From positions 1 through 64,000 of the forward strand of contig NZ_BNBZ01000019.1 of NCBI RefSeq assembly GCF_014656215.1: a DNA stretch of 64,000 nucleotides, in the 5' to 3' direction. The position numbers and the translations under genes were made by a program. This DNA comes from Streptomyces zaomyceticus (lineage in GTDB: Bacteria > Actinomycetota > Actinomycetes > Streptomycetales > Streptomycetaceae). Positions 32,396-40,570 of the stretch are shown in pieces. Numbering within the stretch: the stretch's first letter is position 1; every line of letters begins with the position of its first letter. Under the pieces are notes generated by a model. The model searched no databases, was not told the origin of the DNA, and saw nothing but the letters and a program-made list of their open reading frames with translations.

Positions 32396-33931
32396 ATGGA
32401 AAGCCGCAACCCACGCCGCTGGTGGATCCTGATCGTGCTGTGCCTCAGCACCCTGGTCCTGGTGGTCGACAGCATGGCGCTGACCGTCGCGGTGCCGGCC
32501 ATGACCGAGGACATCGGGGCGAGCGCCCAGGACATCCAGTGGATCCTGGACTCCTACATCCTGGTCTTCGCCGGACTCCTCCTCACCTCGGGAAGCCTCG
32601 GTGACCGCTTCGGGCGCCGGAAGATCATGATCATCGGCCTGTTGCTCTTCGGCGCGGCCTCGCTGGCCGCGACGTTCTGCGGCAACCCGGGCGAGGTCAT
32701 CGCCGCACGGGTCACCATGGGCATCGGCGGCGCGCTGATCATGCCCTCCACCCTCTCCATCCTCATCACCGTCTTCGACGAGGACGAGCGCCCCCGGGCG
32801 ATGGCGGCCTGGGGCTCGGTCTCGATGCTCGGCCTGGTCGGCAGCCCCGTCCTCGGCGGCTTCCTGATCGACCACTTCTCCTGGCAGTCGATCTTCTTCA
32901 TCAACGTCCCGGTCGTCGTCCTCGCCGTTGTCGCCGCCCTCGTCCTCATGCCCGAGTCGAAGGGGCCGTGGCAGAAGCCCGACCCGCTCGGCGCGATCCT
33001 CTCCGCGGTCGGCATGACCGCGATGATCTGGTGGATCATCGAGATCCCGCAGCACGGCGCCTTCGAGGGCCGCGGGCTCATCACCCTGGCGGTCGCGCTG
33101 GTCACCCTCGTCGGGTTCGTGATCTGGGAGAACGTCACCCCCGAGCCGATGGTGCCGCTCGTCCTCTTCAAGAACCGCAACTTCAGCGGCGGTTCGCTCT
33201 CCCTGACCCTGGTGCAGATCGGCAACGGCGGCCTGCTCCTCGTCCTCACCCAGTACCTGCAGTTCGTCCTCGGCTACTCGCCGGTCAAGGCGGGCCTCGC
33301 CTTCGTCCCGCTCGCCGTCGCCGCCCTCATCGGCAACGGCGCCGGTGCCGGACTCGCCGCGAAGACCGGCAACCGGGTCCTCATCCTGGTCGGCATGCTG
33401 GTCATGGCCGGTTCCTTCGCCCTGTTGACCACCGTCGACGCCCACTCCGGCTTCACCGTCCCGGCCGTCGCCCTCGGCCTCCTCGGCCTCGGTGCGGGTC
33501 TCGCGATGCCGGCCGCGGTCGGCGCCCTGATGAGCACCATCCCCGAGGAGAAGGCGGGCGTCGGCTCCGCCCTGAACGACACCATCCAGCAGGCCGGCAC
33601 CGCGCTCGGCATCGCGATCCTCGGCTCGCTCCTCACCAGCACCTTCCGCTCCGCGATGCCGGCCGACGCCCCCGAGCAGGCCAAGCAGTCGATCGGTGGC
33701 GCCCTGGCCGTCGCCCAGGGCGACGCGGGCCTGGTCGCCGCCGCCCGGGACGCCTTCGCCTCCTCGATGGCCACCACCTTCACCATCAGCGCCGTCGGTG
33801 TCCTCGCGGCGGCCGTCCTGGCCACCCTGGTGATGCGCGACAGCAAGCCGGCGCCGACCGGCGAGACCGGTGAAGGGGCCGGTGAAGAGACCGGGGGAGC
33901 GACCAAGGACGGTTCGGAGCTCGTCGCCTGA
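32396..33931 (+). CDS. DHA2-type MFS drug exporter (14 segments)
   Basis: ATG 32396 follows GAGGGGGAAA. The 511-residue protein has the DHA2 family signs: RRWWILIVLCLSTLVLVVDSMALTVAVPAM, WILDSYILVFAGLLLTSGSLGDRFGRRK (motif A) and GSPVLGGFLIDHFSWQSIFFINVPV (motif C). Fourteen membrane segments are consistent with antibiotic or dye efflux by proton antiport. The gene is divergent from the TetR at 31508-32233. A perfect terminator follows. Confidence 0.88.
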   Translation: MESRNPRRWWILIVLCLSTLVLVVDSMALTVAVPAMTEDIGASAQDIQWILDSYILVFAGLLLTSGSLGDRFGRRKIMIIGLLLFGAASLAATFCGNPGEVIAARVTMGIGGALIMPSTLSILITVFDEDERPRAMAAWGSVSMLGLVGSPVLGGFLIDHFSWQSIFFINVPVVVLAVVAALVLMPESKGPWQKPDPLGAILSAVGMTAMIWWIIEIPQHGAFEGRGLITLAVALVTLVGFVIWENVTPEPMVPLVLFKNRNFSGGSLSLTLVQIGNGGLLLVLTQYLQFVLGYSPVKAGLAFVPLAVAALIGNGAGAGLAAKTGNRVLILVGMLVMAGSFALLTTVDAHSGFTVPAVALGLLGLGAGLAMPAAVGALMSTIPEEKAGVGSALNDTIQQAGTALGIAILGSLLTSTFRSAMPADAPEQAKQSIGGALAVAQGDAGLVAAARDAFASSMATTFTISAVGVLAAAVLATLVMRDSKPAPTGETGEGAGEETGGATKDGSELVA

Positions 33932-33945
33932 CGGCACATGAGGAG

Positions 33946-33980
33946 AGGGCCGGTACCCCCGCGGGGGTACCGGCCCTTTT
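33946..33980. terminator. Strong rho-independent terminator
   Basis: AGGGCCGGTACCCCC (33946-33960) pairs perfectly with 33963-33977 around a two-base loop and is followed by a T-run. It lies between the DHA2 gene and the convergent radical SAM gene and may serve both. Confidence 0.9.
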
Positions 33981-34003
33981 CGTGATGCGCGGTCAGCCGT
34001 CCG

Positions 34004-35329
34004 TCACTCGCCCGGAGCCGGCGGCAGCGCGTCCATGAACGAACTCACCGAGAACACCGCGCGCCCGGGGCCCGCGGGCCCGTACCCGGGCGGCGCCGTC
34101 AGGCCGTACTCCTCCAGCGTCGCCGTGTACGCCTCGAGCAGCCGCAGGTGGTACTCGAGCGGTGCCCCGTCAGGGTTCTCCCGGCCCAGCGGGGTCGTCG
34201 GCTCCGGGCACCAGGTGGTGAACCGGGGCGTGATCCCCCGCGACATGAAGAAGCGCAGCCCCTCCCGGGTGGAGGCGATCGCCTCGTCCACGGTCAGGAA
34301 GCCGGAGGGGCGGGCCATCTCGACACCGGCGACGAAGTTCGGGATGACATTGCGCGGCCCGAAGACCTCGGCCGAGTCCAGGATCCGGCGGTGCCACTCG
34401 TCCCGGCCGATGTAGCGCTCCTTGCCGGGGCAGTACAGCTCGAACAGCCGGCGGTCCCACACCTCGTAGTTGGGGTGGTAGATCCGGATGCCGTAGTCGT
34501 GGAACCTCCGCACGTCCTCCTTCGGCAGGGCCTGGGCGACGACCTTGCCGATCCAGCGGCCGGGGAAGCGCTCCTCGATCGCCCGCGCGTACTGCCCGTA
34601 GAAGTCGGCCTCGTCCTTCCCGCCGACCTGGGACGTGACCGCCCCGCCCGTGAGGGTGTACGCGGTCGAGGTGCGGGCGGTGTCGTGGCGGTCGATGATC
34701 TCCAGCGCCTCCAGGACCTCGTCGACCGGCTTCACCCCGGTGTACGGGCGGCCCGCCGCCTTGTGCTGGCGCCAGTTGTGGTTGATGTCGCAGTACTGGC
34801 ACTCCTCCTTGGCGCCGAAGTACTGGCAGACCCGGAAGACCGTCAGATAGATCAGGTAGCCCCACTGGATGGTCGGCGCGACCTCCATCACCGACTTGCC
34901 GTTCGCCAGCGGGTGCCGGTAGTACTCCGGCATCGGCGGCAGGCCGACGTCGGCGATCCTGACCCCGTCGAGGAAGAGCGCGAGCGCCCCCTCCCCGTCC
35001 GGCGCCACCCGGTACGGGGACGACGGGTTGACCCGCACCGACACCACCGTGCGGCGCAGCCCGTACGGCCCGCCGGTGAGCACGATCTCCTCCGGCGGCC
35101 GGTTCAGCGCGGCCTCCCCGAGCTCCGGCAGCGTGCGATGGTCGAAGGAGAAGATGAAGTACGACTTGGGCTTCACCTCGCCCCCCTCGTTGCCGCTCAG
35201 TGCGGACGGGTCGAAGGCGACCCCTCCGCGCAGCAGGTCCTCCTTGAACACGGCCTCCGGAGGGATTCCGGGGAAGCGTTCCATGAGGGACTCGACGACG
35301 GCGGTACGGGTCGGGGCGGCGTGGGACAC
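34004..35329 (-). CDS. Radical SAM protein with a non-canonical CX8CX2C cluster motif
   Basis: GTG 35329 has GGAGA upstream (an ORF extension to 35374 has no site). The 441-residue protein carries C168-x8-C177-x2-C180 (CQYFGAKEECQYC) after a long N-terminal domain (residues 1-150). The normal radical SAM motif is CX3CX2C. The rest fits a radical SAM TIM barrel: TLTGGAV (GGE-like), FVAGVEMA and RGITPRFTTWCPEP. Fully conserved downstream strands suggest an active enzyme rather than decay. The substrate is unknown. The small Moco-fold gene at 35435-35920 lies just upstream on the same strand. Confidence 0.8.
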   Translation of the reverse strand: MSHAAPTRTAVVESLMERFPGIPPEAVFKEDLLRGGVAFDPSALSGNEGGEVKPKSYFIFSFDHRTLPELGEAALNRPPEEIVLTGGPYGLRRTVVSVRVNPSSPYRVAPDGEGALALFLDGVRIADVGLPPMPEYYRHPLANGKSVMEVAPTIQWGYLIYLTVFRVCQYFGAKEECQYCDINHNWRQHKAAGRPYTGVKPVDEVLEALEIIDRHDTARTSTAYTLTGGAVTSQVGGKDEADFYGQYARAIEERFPGRWIGKVVAQALPKEDVRRFHDYGIRIYHPNYEVWDRRLFELYCPGKERYIGRDEWHRRILDSAEVFGPRNVIPNFVAGVEMARPSGFLTVDEAIASTREGLRFFMSRGITPRFTTWCPEPTTPLGRENPDGAPLEYHLRLLEAYTATLEEYGLTAPPGYGPAGPGRAVFSVSSFMDALPPAPGE

Positions 35330-35434
35330 AGCGGATCTCCAGTGGTGAGAGACGACGGAGCCGACGCGTCTCACGCTACGCGCGTCCGTGCCCGGGGCCG
35401 CGGCCGGGACCCCGGCGCGGCCGGACCGGCGGAC

Positions 35435-35920
35435 TCAGACCGGCAGCGGGGCGGGAGCCGGGCAGCCGCCGATCCAGATGCCGGTCACGGCGCTGACGTA
35501 CCGGGCGCCGCAGCGGTCGGAGGGGACGACGAGCTGCGTGCCGGCCCCTTCGAGGTCCATGTCGTCCATACGGGTCGCGAGGAGGACGGGGGCGTTGCCG
35601 AAGTCCGCGTCGATCTCCGCCCACGACAGCACGGTGTGGTGGCCGTCGCCCCCGCTCACGGCGAGCAGGAAGCGCGAACGCTCCTTGCGCCGGGTGGGTT
35701 CGAAGTCCGGGCGGACACGGCCGAGCACCTCGCGCAGGAGCGCGCCCTCGAAGGTGTGCTGCTGCGGCCCGGCGGTGGCGCAGTCGAAGACGACCTCCAC
35801 CCGGTGCTGCTCCCAGCCCGTCCGCAGATCGGCGACGGTCAGCCGGGCCGGCTCGGCCACCTCCCCCCAGAGTGTGAACGCAGCAGTGCGGGTGACGGGC
35901 GGAGCGCTGGGTCGACTCAT
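35435..35920 (-). CDS. Small molybdopterin-binding (sulfite-oxidase-type) domain protein
   Basis: ATG 35920 has GGGGAT upstream. The 161-residue protein contains LTVADLRTGWEQHRVEVVFDCATAGPQQHTFEGALLREVL (the sulfite-oxidase/SUOX Moco-fold core, with Cys at FDCAT in the place of the cysteine ligand), LLAVSGGDGHHTVLSWAEIDADFGNAPVLLATRMD and QLVVPSDRCGARYVSAVTGI. The single-domain, cytoplasmic version is unlike full-length oxidases. It is 105 bases upstream of the radical SAM gene and may be co-transcribed. Catalytic ability is uncertain. Confidence 0.7.
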   Translation of the reverse strand: MSRPSAPPVTRTAAFTLWGEVAEPARLTVADLRTGWEQHRVEVVFDCATAGPQQHTFEGALLREVLGRVRPDFEPTRRKERSRFLLAVSGGDGHHTVLSWAEIDADFGNAPVLLATRMDDMDLEGAGTQLVVPSDRCGARYVSAVTGIWIGGCPAPAPLPV

Positions 35921-36107
35921 CGGAATCCCCTTCTGACGGCCGGTACGGCGACTGCGCCCAGTGATACCCGACAGCCGGGGCGGAGAACCGTGCGTGCAAG
36001 GCGAATCCCACGATGCAGTCGGCGATTGTGAGCTTTCTACGAGTGCGTGGTTCTCATCCTCCGGTTCGATGCCCCAGGGTCACCGGTCCTCGCCCGCCGG
36101 GGCGCGG
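35921..36107. other. Divergent gap without a complete gene
   Basis: Together with the remnant that follows, 35921-36236 has no intact gene. It contains the promoter of the Moco-fold gene on the minus strand. No operator-type dyad was recognised. Confidence 0.5.
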
Positions 36108-36236
36108 GCCCTCGAGGTGCTGCGTGACGCCGGTCTGGTTACGCTGCGCACAGAGCGGACGAAGCGGTTCCGCCGGTGGAACCGGGGAGGGCTCGGTCCG
36201 GCTCGCCGAAGAGGCCGAACGAAGCGAGAAGCCCTG
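36108..36236 (+). pseudogene. Remnant of an ArsR-family regulator
   Basis: The frame in phase with the next gene reads ALEVLRDAGLVTLRTERTKRF then RRWNRGGLGPARRRGRTKRE, close to the ArsR consensus SHHLEVLRDAGLVTxRxEGxxRxYRVN. The N-terminal two-thirds is not recognisable upstream, and no start or ribosome site is present. ArsR-SRPBCC gene pairs are common, so this is probably what is left of the partner regulator of the gene at 36237. Confidence 0.6.
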
Positions 36237-36704
36237 ATGACGATCCCCGAAACCCCCATGGACACCGTCACCCTGGAACGGCGCATCGGTGCCCGGCCCG
36301 AGACCGTCTTCGGCTTCCTCGACGACCCGGAGAAGTGGCTGTCGTGGATGGGCGCCGACGGCACGTTCTCCTTCGAGCCGGGCGGCTCGTACCGCACCCG
36401 CGTCACCGGGGAGGACATCGCCGCCGGCCGTTTCATCACCGTCGACCCGCCCCGGCGGATCGTCTTCAGCTGGGGCTGGGAGTCCGGCCCCGTGCCCGTG
36501 CCGCCGGGCTCCAGCACGATCGAGATCACCCTGGCGCCCACCTCGGAGGGCACCGTCCTGCACCTGATCCACAGCGGTCTGCCCACCCCGGAGTCCTGCG
36601 AGGCGCACGCCGAGAGCTGGCAGCACTACGTCGACCGCCTCGCGACCCGTGCCGAGGGCGGCGACCCGGGCCCGGACACCTGGACGCGGCAGCCGGCGGG
36701 CTGA
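36237..36704 (+). CDS. SRPBCC (AHSA1/START-like) domain protein
   Basis: The 155-residue protein starts at ATG 36237, where the ribosome site is weak (GAAGCGAGAAG). It is an AHSA1-type helix-grip protein. VTLERRIGARPETVFGFLDDPEKWLSWMGADG is the first strand and helix, SFEPGGSYRTRVTG and RIVFSWGWESG the cavity strands, and STIEITLAPTSEGTVLHLIHSGLP the last sheet. The fold binds hydrophobic ligands. Function unknown. It lies directly downstream of an ArsR remnant, with a hairpin at its end. Confidence 0.8.
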   Translation: MTIPETPMDTVTLERRIGARPETVFGFLDDPEKWLSWMGADGTFSFEPGGSYRTRVTGEDIAAGRFITVDPPRRIVFSWGWESGPVPVPPGSSTIEITLAPTSEGTVLHLIHSGLPTPESCEAHAESWQHYVDRLATRAEGGDPGPDTWTRQPAG

Positions 36705-36724
36705 GCGGACCGCCCGGTCCGCTC
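36703..36724. terminator. Bidirectional hairpin terminator
   Basis: GAGCGGACCG (36703-36712) and CGGTCCGCTC (36715-36724) with a two-base loop lie between the convergent SRPBCC and unknown genes. It starts inside the SRPBCC stop codon. Confidence 0.7.
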
Positions 36725-36755
36725 GCGCGAGACCGGGCGCCCCGTCGGGAGCGGA

Positions 36756-37175
36756 TCAGGCGCCCACCGGCATCGGGTCCCGGACCTGGGTTCCGGCGCC
36801 GAGCTCCCGGACGAGGCGGTGTCCGAGGCGCAGATAGGCGGCGAGGTCCGCGCGGGGTGCCTTGCGGACGAGGTGGCGGATCGCCTGCATGGCCTCCCAG
36901 GCGGAGGTGTGTGCCAGGGTGCCGCCCCAGCTCTCGCCGAGTCCGTCCCAGAGGTAGGCGCTGAAGCCGAGCTGGAGCGACCCGGCCCGGCGCCGCTCCT
37001 CCTCGTGCGCCTCCAGAGCCCGTGCGAAGAATCGTTCCGCCTCTACGGTGGGCAGCGCGGAACGGATGATGCGCAGGTACGGCGCGACAAGCGACGCGAC
37101 CTCGGGGCACTCCCCGCCGGGAACGACCTGGTCGTCGACAACGGGAGCGGCGGCGTGTTCGCGTGTCTGAGTCAT
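36756..37175 (-). CDS. Unknown alpha-helical protein
   Basis: The 139-residue reading starts at ATG 37175 with only a weak AGG upstream. It has no signal peptide or membrane segment. The sequence is mostly helical, with conserved-looking aromatic segments SLQLGFSAYLWDGLGESWGGTLAHTSAWEAMQAIRHLV. It is not recognised as belonging to a family. Codon usage is typical of real Streptomyces genes (third-position GC-rich), supporting coding. No operon partner. Confidence 0.55.
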   Translation of the reverse strand: MTQTREHAAAPVVDDQVVPGGECPEVASLVAPYLRIIRSALPTVEAERFFARALEAHEEERRRAGSLQLGFSAYLWDGLGESWGGTLAHTSAWEAMQAIRHLVRKAPRADLAAYLRLGHRLVRELGAGTQVRDPMPVGA

Positions 37176-37389
37176 AAACCTATCGATACGTCATCTCATC
37201 GCTGGAACGTTTGTGGCACGCCCACGTGTGCCACCGGTTCGCCCCACTGAGCCGGGAGAGGGAGACCCGGCAGCCGAACGGGCGCAGGGTCCCCGGCGGG
37301 GCGCCGGGTCCCCGACTCGGCCGGAGTCCGGACGGGGCCCGAGCCCTCCCACCCACCCGGCCCGGCCCGCCCACCCGGCCCGCCCTCCC

Positions 37390-39558
37390 TCAGGAACTCG
37401 TCAGGACGACGAGCTGCTTGGTCGCACGGGTCATCGCCACATAGCGGTCGACCGCTCCCCCGATGCCCTCGCCGAACCGCTCCGGGTCGACCAGGACCAC
37501 CAGGTCGAACTCCAGCCCCTTCGACAGGGACGGCGTCAGCGACCGGACCCGCGGCCTCGGCCGGAAGCGGGGAGCGCCGATGACACAGACCGTCCCGTCC
37601 GCATGGGCGTCGAGCCAGTCGTCGAGGATCCCGTCCAGTTCCGCCACCGGGCCGCGCGTCACCGGGATGCCGCTGCTCCGCACCGACGTCGGCACGTTGG
37701 CGTCCGGCAGTGCGGCCCGGATGGCCGGCTCGGCCTCCGCCATGACCTCCTCCGGCGTCCGGTAGTTGATGCTCAGGGACGCCACGGTGAGCCGGTCGAG
37801 CCCGACCCGCTCCAGGCGTTCCCGCCACGACTCCGTGAAGCCGTTCCTGGCCTGGGCGCGGTCACCCACGACGGTGAAGCTCCGGGACGGGCAGCGCAGG
37901 AGCAGCATCTGCCACTCCGCGTCCGTCAGCTCCTGCGCCTCGTCCACGACGATGTGCGCGAACGGCCCGGCGAGGAGGTCCGGTTCGGTGCCGGACAGCA
38001 CGGCCTCGTCGACCAGACTCTCCTTGAGGTCCTGGCCGCGCAGCATCGTGACCGCGCCCTCGCCGTCGACGTCCGCCGCGAGCACATCCGCGATGACATC
38101 GGCCATCCGCGCGCGTTCGGCGGCGAGGGTGGCCTGCTGCCGACGCCTGCGCCGGGCCGACTCGGGATCGCCGAGCCGCTGCCGTGCCGCGTCCAGGAGC
38201 GGCAGGTCGGAGACCGTCCAGGCCTGCGCGTCCGCGCGCTGGAGCTTCTGCACGTCCTCACGGCCGAGCCGGGGAGCGCACTTGCGCAGATACGCGGGGA
38301 CCGACCACAGATCACCGACGAGGTCGGCCGCTTCGAGCATCGGCCACGCGCCGTGCAGGGCGCCCGCCAGCTCCTCGTCCTGCCGCAGCGCCCTCCGGAA
38401 CTGCTCCTCCGGCACCTCGCCGTCGAGCTTCCCCAGGAGGATCGAGCCCAGCTCGTCCCAGATCTGCTCCCGCGCCTCGTTGTGCGGAGTACCGGCCTCC
38501 GGTGCGTCGAAGGCCTCGGCCCAGTCGTCGGCGCTCAGCGGGATGTCGGCCCAGTCCGTGGAGACCGTCATCCCCCGGGCGGGCGGCTCCTCGTAGAAGC
38601 GGACGGCGGCCTCGATCGCCCGCACCATGTCCACCGAGGACTTCAGGAGCGCCACCTCGGGGTCGCGCTCGACCGTCGCCCGGGCCCCCTCCTCGACGAG
38701 GTCCCGCACGGTGCAGGTCTGCACGCCCTCCTCGCCGAGACTGGGGAGGACATCGGCCACGTACGCCAGGTAGGGCTGGTGCGGACCGACGAACAGCACA
38801 CCGCCACGGCGGTGCCCGAGTCGCGGGTCCGCGTAGAGCAGATGCGCGGAGCGGTGCAGAGCGACCACGGTCTTGCCCGTGCCCGGTCCGCCGTCGACGA
38901 CCAGGGTGCCGCGGGAGCCCGCCCGGATGATGGCGTCCTGATCGGCCTGGATGGTGGCGAGGACGTCGCGCATCCTCGGCGACCGGCTGCTGCCCAGCCC
39001 GGCGATGAACGCGGACTGGTCGTCGAGCGCCGCGTGTTCCTCGAGCCCGTCGGCCGTGAACACCTCGTCCCAGTAGTCGCTGACCCGGCCGCCGCTCCAG
39101 CGGTACCTGCGGCGGCTCGCGAGCCCCATCGGTGCGGCGTGGGTCGCCGCGAAGAACGGCTCCGCGGCCGGGGAGCGCCAGTCCACGAGGAGACGGTGCC
39201 CCGTGCTGTCGGTGAGGCCGAGGCGTCCGATGTACACCGGCTCCGCGCCGTCCGTGCCGACGATGTGCCCGAGGCACAGGTCCAGGCCGAAGCGGCGCAG
39301 GGTGCGCAGCCGCCCGGTCAGCCGGTGGATCTCCGCGTCCCGGTCCATCGCCTCCCGCCCGGCACCGCCGGGCGCCCTGCGTGTGGCGTCCAGACGGTCG
39401 GACAGCTCGGCGACCGTCTCTTCGAGGGTCTTCGCGACGGCCGCGAAGTGCCGCTCGTCACCGGCGATCAGCGCCGGGTCGGCCTTGGGGGAAAGACGGT
39501 CGGGAAGGTCGAACGCACTGGCATCGCGCGACTGGTCCACCGACGAAGGCACACGCAC
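37390..39558 (-). CDS. helR: HelR-type UvrD-like RNA-polymerase-associated helicase
   Basis: HelR/HelD proteins are motor ATPases that load on RNA polymerase. HelR of Streptomyces frees polymerase from rifamycin and is controlled by the rifamycin-associated element (published for S. venezuelae). The 722-residue protein starts at GTG 39558. The N-terminal coiled region (about 30-80) is followed by Walker A VDGGPGTGKTVVALHRSAHLLY, VVDEAQELTDAEWQML (Walker B) and the SF1 C-terminal motifs NYRTPEEVM, SLSKGLEFDLVVLVDP and DRYVAMTRATKQLVVL. The element lies 56 bases upstream at 39614-39636, which distinguishes it from a housekeeping HelD. Confidence 0.85.
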   Translation of the reverse strand: MRVPSSVDQSRDASAFDLPDRLSPKADPALIAGDERHFAAVAKTLEETVAELSDRLDATRRAPGGAGREAMDRDAEIHRLTGRLRTLRRFGLDLCLGHIVGTDGAEPVYIGRLGLTDSTGHRLLVDWRSPAAEPFFAATHAAPMGLASRRRYRWSGGRVSDYWDEVFTADGLEEHAALDDQSAFIAGLGSSRSPRMRDVLATIQADQDAIIRAGSRGTLVVDGGPGTGKTVVALHRSAHLLYADPRLGHRRGGVLFVGPHQPYLAYVADVLPSLGEEGVQTCTVRDLVEEGARATVERDPEVALLKSSVDMVRAIEAAVRFYEEPPARGMTVSTDWADIPLSADDWAEAFDAPEAGTPHNEAREQIWDELGSILLGKLDGEVPEEQFRRALRQDEELAGALHGAWPMLEAADLVGDLWSVPAYLRKCAPRLGREDVQKLQRADAQAWTVSDLPLLDAARQRLGDPESARRRRRQQATLAAERARMADVIADVLAADVDGEGAVTMLRGQDLKESLVDEAVLSGTEPDLLAGPFAHIVVDEAQELTDAEWQMLLLRCPSRSFTVVGDRAQARNGFTESWRERLERVGLDRLTVASLSINYRTPEEVMAEAEPAIRAALPDANVPTSVRSSGIPVTRGPVAELDGILDDWLDAHADGTVCVIGAPRFRPRPRVRSLTPSLSKGLEFDLVVLVDPERFGEGIGGAVDRYVAMTRATKQLVVLTSS

Positions 39559-39613
39559 GGGGTGAGTCTCTTTTCTGCAGGTCCTGGCTGAGGTGAGGAT
39601 TCTGCGGTACGAC

Positions 39614-39636
39614 GGGGGCCTTGCCGCAAGCCCCCC
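39614..39636 (-). promoter_or_regulatory. Rifamycin-associated element (RAE)
   Basis: Read on the minus strand the sequence is GGGGGGCTTGCGGCAAGGCC followed by CCC. It contains, in full, the published 19-base RAE (GGGGCTTGCGGCAAGGCCC) that marks rifamycin-inducible genes. It lies 56 bases before the helR-type start. A TTATAGCG block about ten bases farther upstream may be the -10 region. Confidence 0.88.
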
Positions 39637-39781
39637 TGTGCGCTATAAGTTGTAAGTGGCGAGAGGTGACTGCACCTTCTCGCCCTTACTGTTTCGGCCG
39701 TCGCCGTCGCCCCTCTCGCGCCACCCCCGCCCTGAATCCGGCGTGAGGACGCGCTCAAGCCGATCCGCCCCGGATCCGCCC

Positions 39782-40438
39782 CTATGACCGCGGCGTGCTG
39801 TCCGAGCGCCACCTGCCGAGGCGAGGGCGTCCCGGCAGTTCGGCGCGGCCGGTGGCCCACAACAGGGTGAGCCAGGGATCCGTGCCGCCCGGAGCCTGCG
39901 GAAACAGACGGGCGAGCACCCGCGAGCAGAGAGCGGAGGGCGGGGTCCACGCGAGCCCGAGGCCTTCCGCCAGATCGTGCGTGTGGACCAGCGTCTCCTG
40001 CACCCCCAGCGCCGCGAAGCCCTCGGGGTCCGCCACCCCGGCGGCGTGGTGGGCGCGGACCGCGGGCGGCGTGGTGCGCACCATCGCGACCAGCAGCGCA
40101 CCGCAGGCCTCCAGCACCTGCAGCAGACCGGCCGGACCCGCGGCACGGTCCGCGAAGAGGAAGACCGGGGGTGCGTCCGGTCGCTTCCGGTTCAACGCGA
40201 TCGGCACATGGGTGTCCAGCGGTGGCACCTGCGGCCCCAACTGCACGGCGTAGTAGAGCAGGTCGTTGGCGAGGTGCTCGGCGGTCTCCCAGCAGTCCCA
40301 CTCCAACGAACCGGCCCTGCCGCCCCACCCCTCCGCGGGTGCGTCCCGGAGGACGTCCACGGCGAGCCGCACGGCGAGGTGTACGTCGTCCGCGGTGACG
40401 GGGGACGACACGGATCCGGTTTCGACCGACGAAGACAT
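39782..40438 (-). CDS. Mycothiol-dependent maleylpyruvate-isomerase-family (DinB-like) protein
   Basis: ATG 40438 starts a 218-residue DinB-fold protein. WDCWETAEHLANDLLYYAVQLG is the first metal-binding helix (His in EHLAND) and ETLVHTHDLAEGLGLAW the second (HTHD). Together they make the usual three-His site, which in mycothiol-dependent enzymes binds zinc. Mycothiol transferases use this fold for detoxification or isomerisation. The gene is divergent from a thioredoxin-reductase-like gene, with only 132 bases between the starts. Confidence 0.78.
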   Translation of the reverse strand: MSSSVETGSVSSPVTADDVHLAVRLAVDVLRDAPAEGWGGRAGSLEWDCWETAEHLANDLLYYAVQLGPQVPPLDTHVPIALNRKRPDAPPVFLFADRAAGPAGLLQVLEACGALLVAMVRTTPPAVRAHHAAGVADPEGFAALGVQETLVHTHDLAEGLGLAWTPPSALCSRVLARLFPQAPGGTDPWLTLLWATGRAELPGRPRLGRWRSDSTPRS

Positions 40439-40570
40439 CGCAGCACCGTATCGCGAGGGAGGAGAGCGCCCGGGTCCGGCCGTTGTGGTGGGAGGGCGGC
40501 GGGAGTTGGCGGCGGGGCTCTCTCCGTGCCCGGTACGCACCCGGACGGTGCGCGCTGCTGGAATGGCCCC

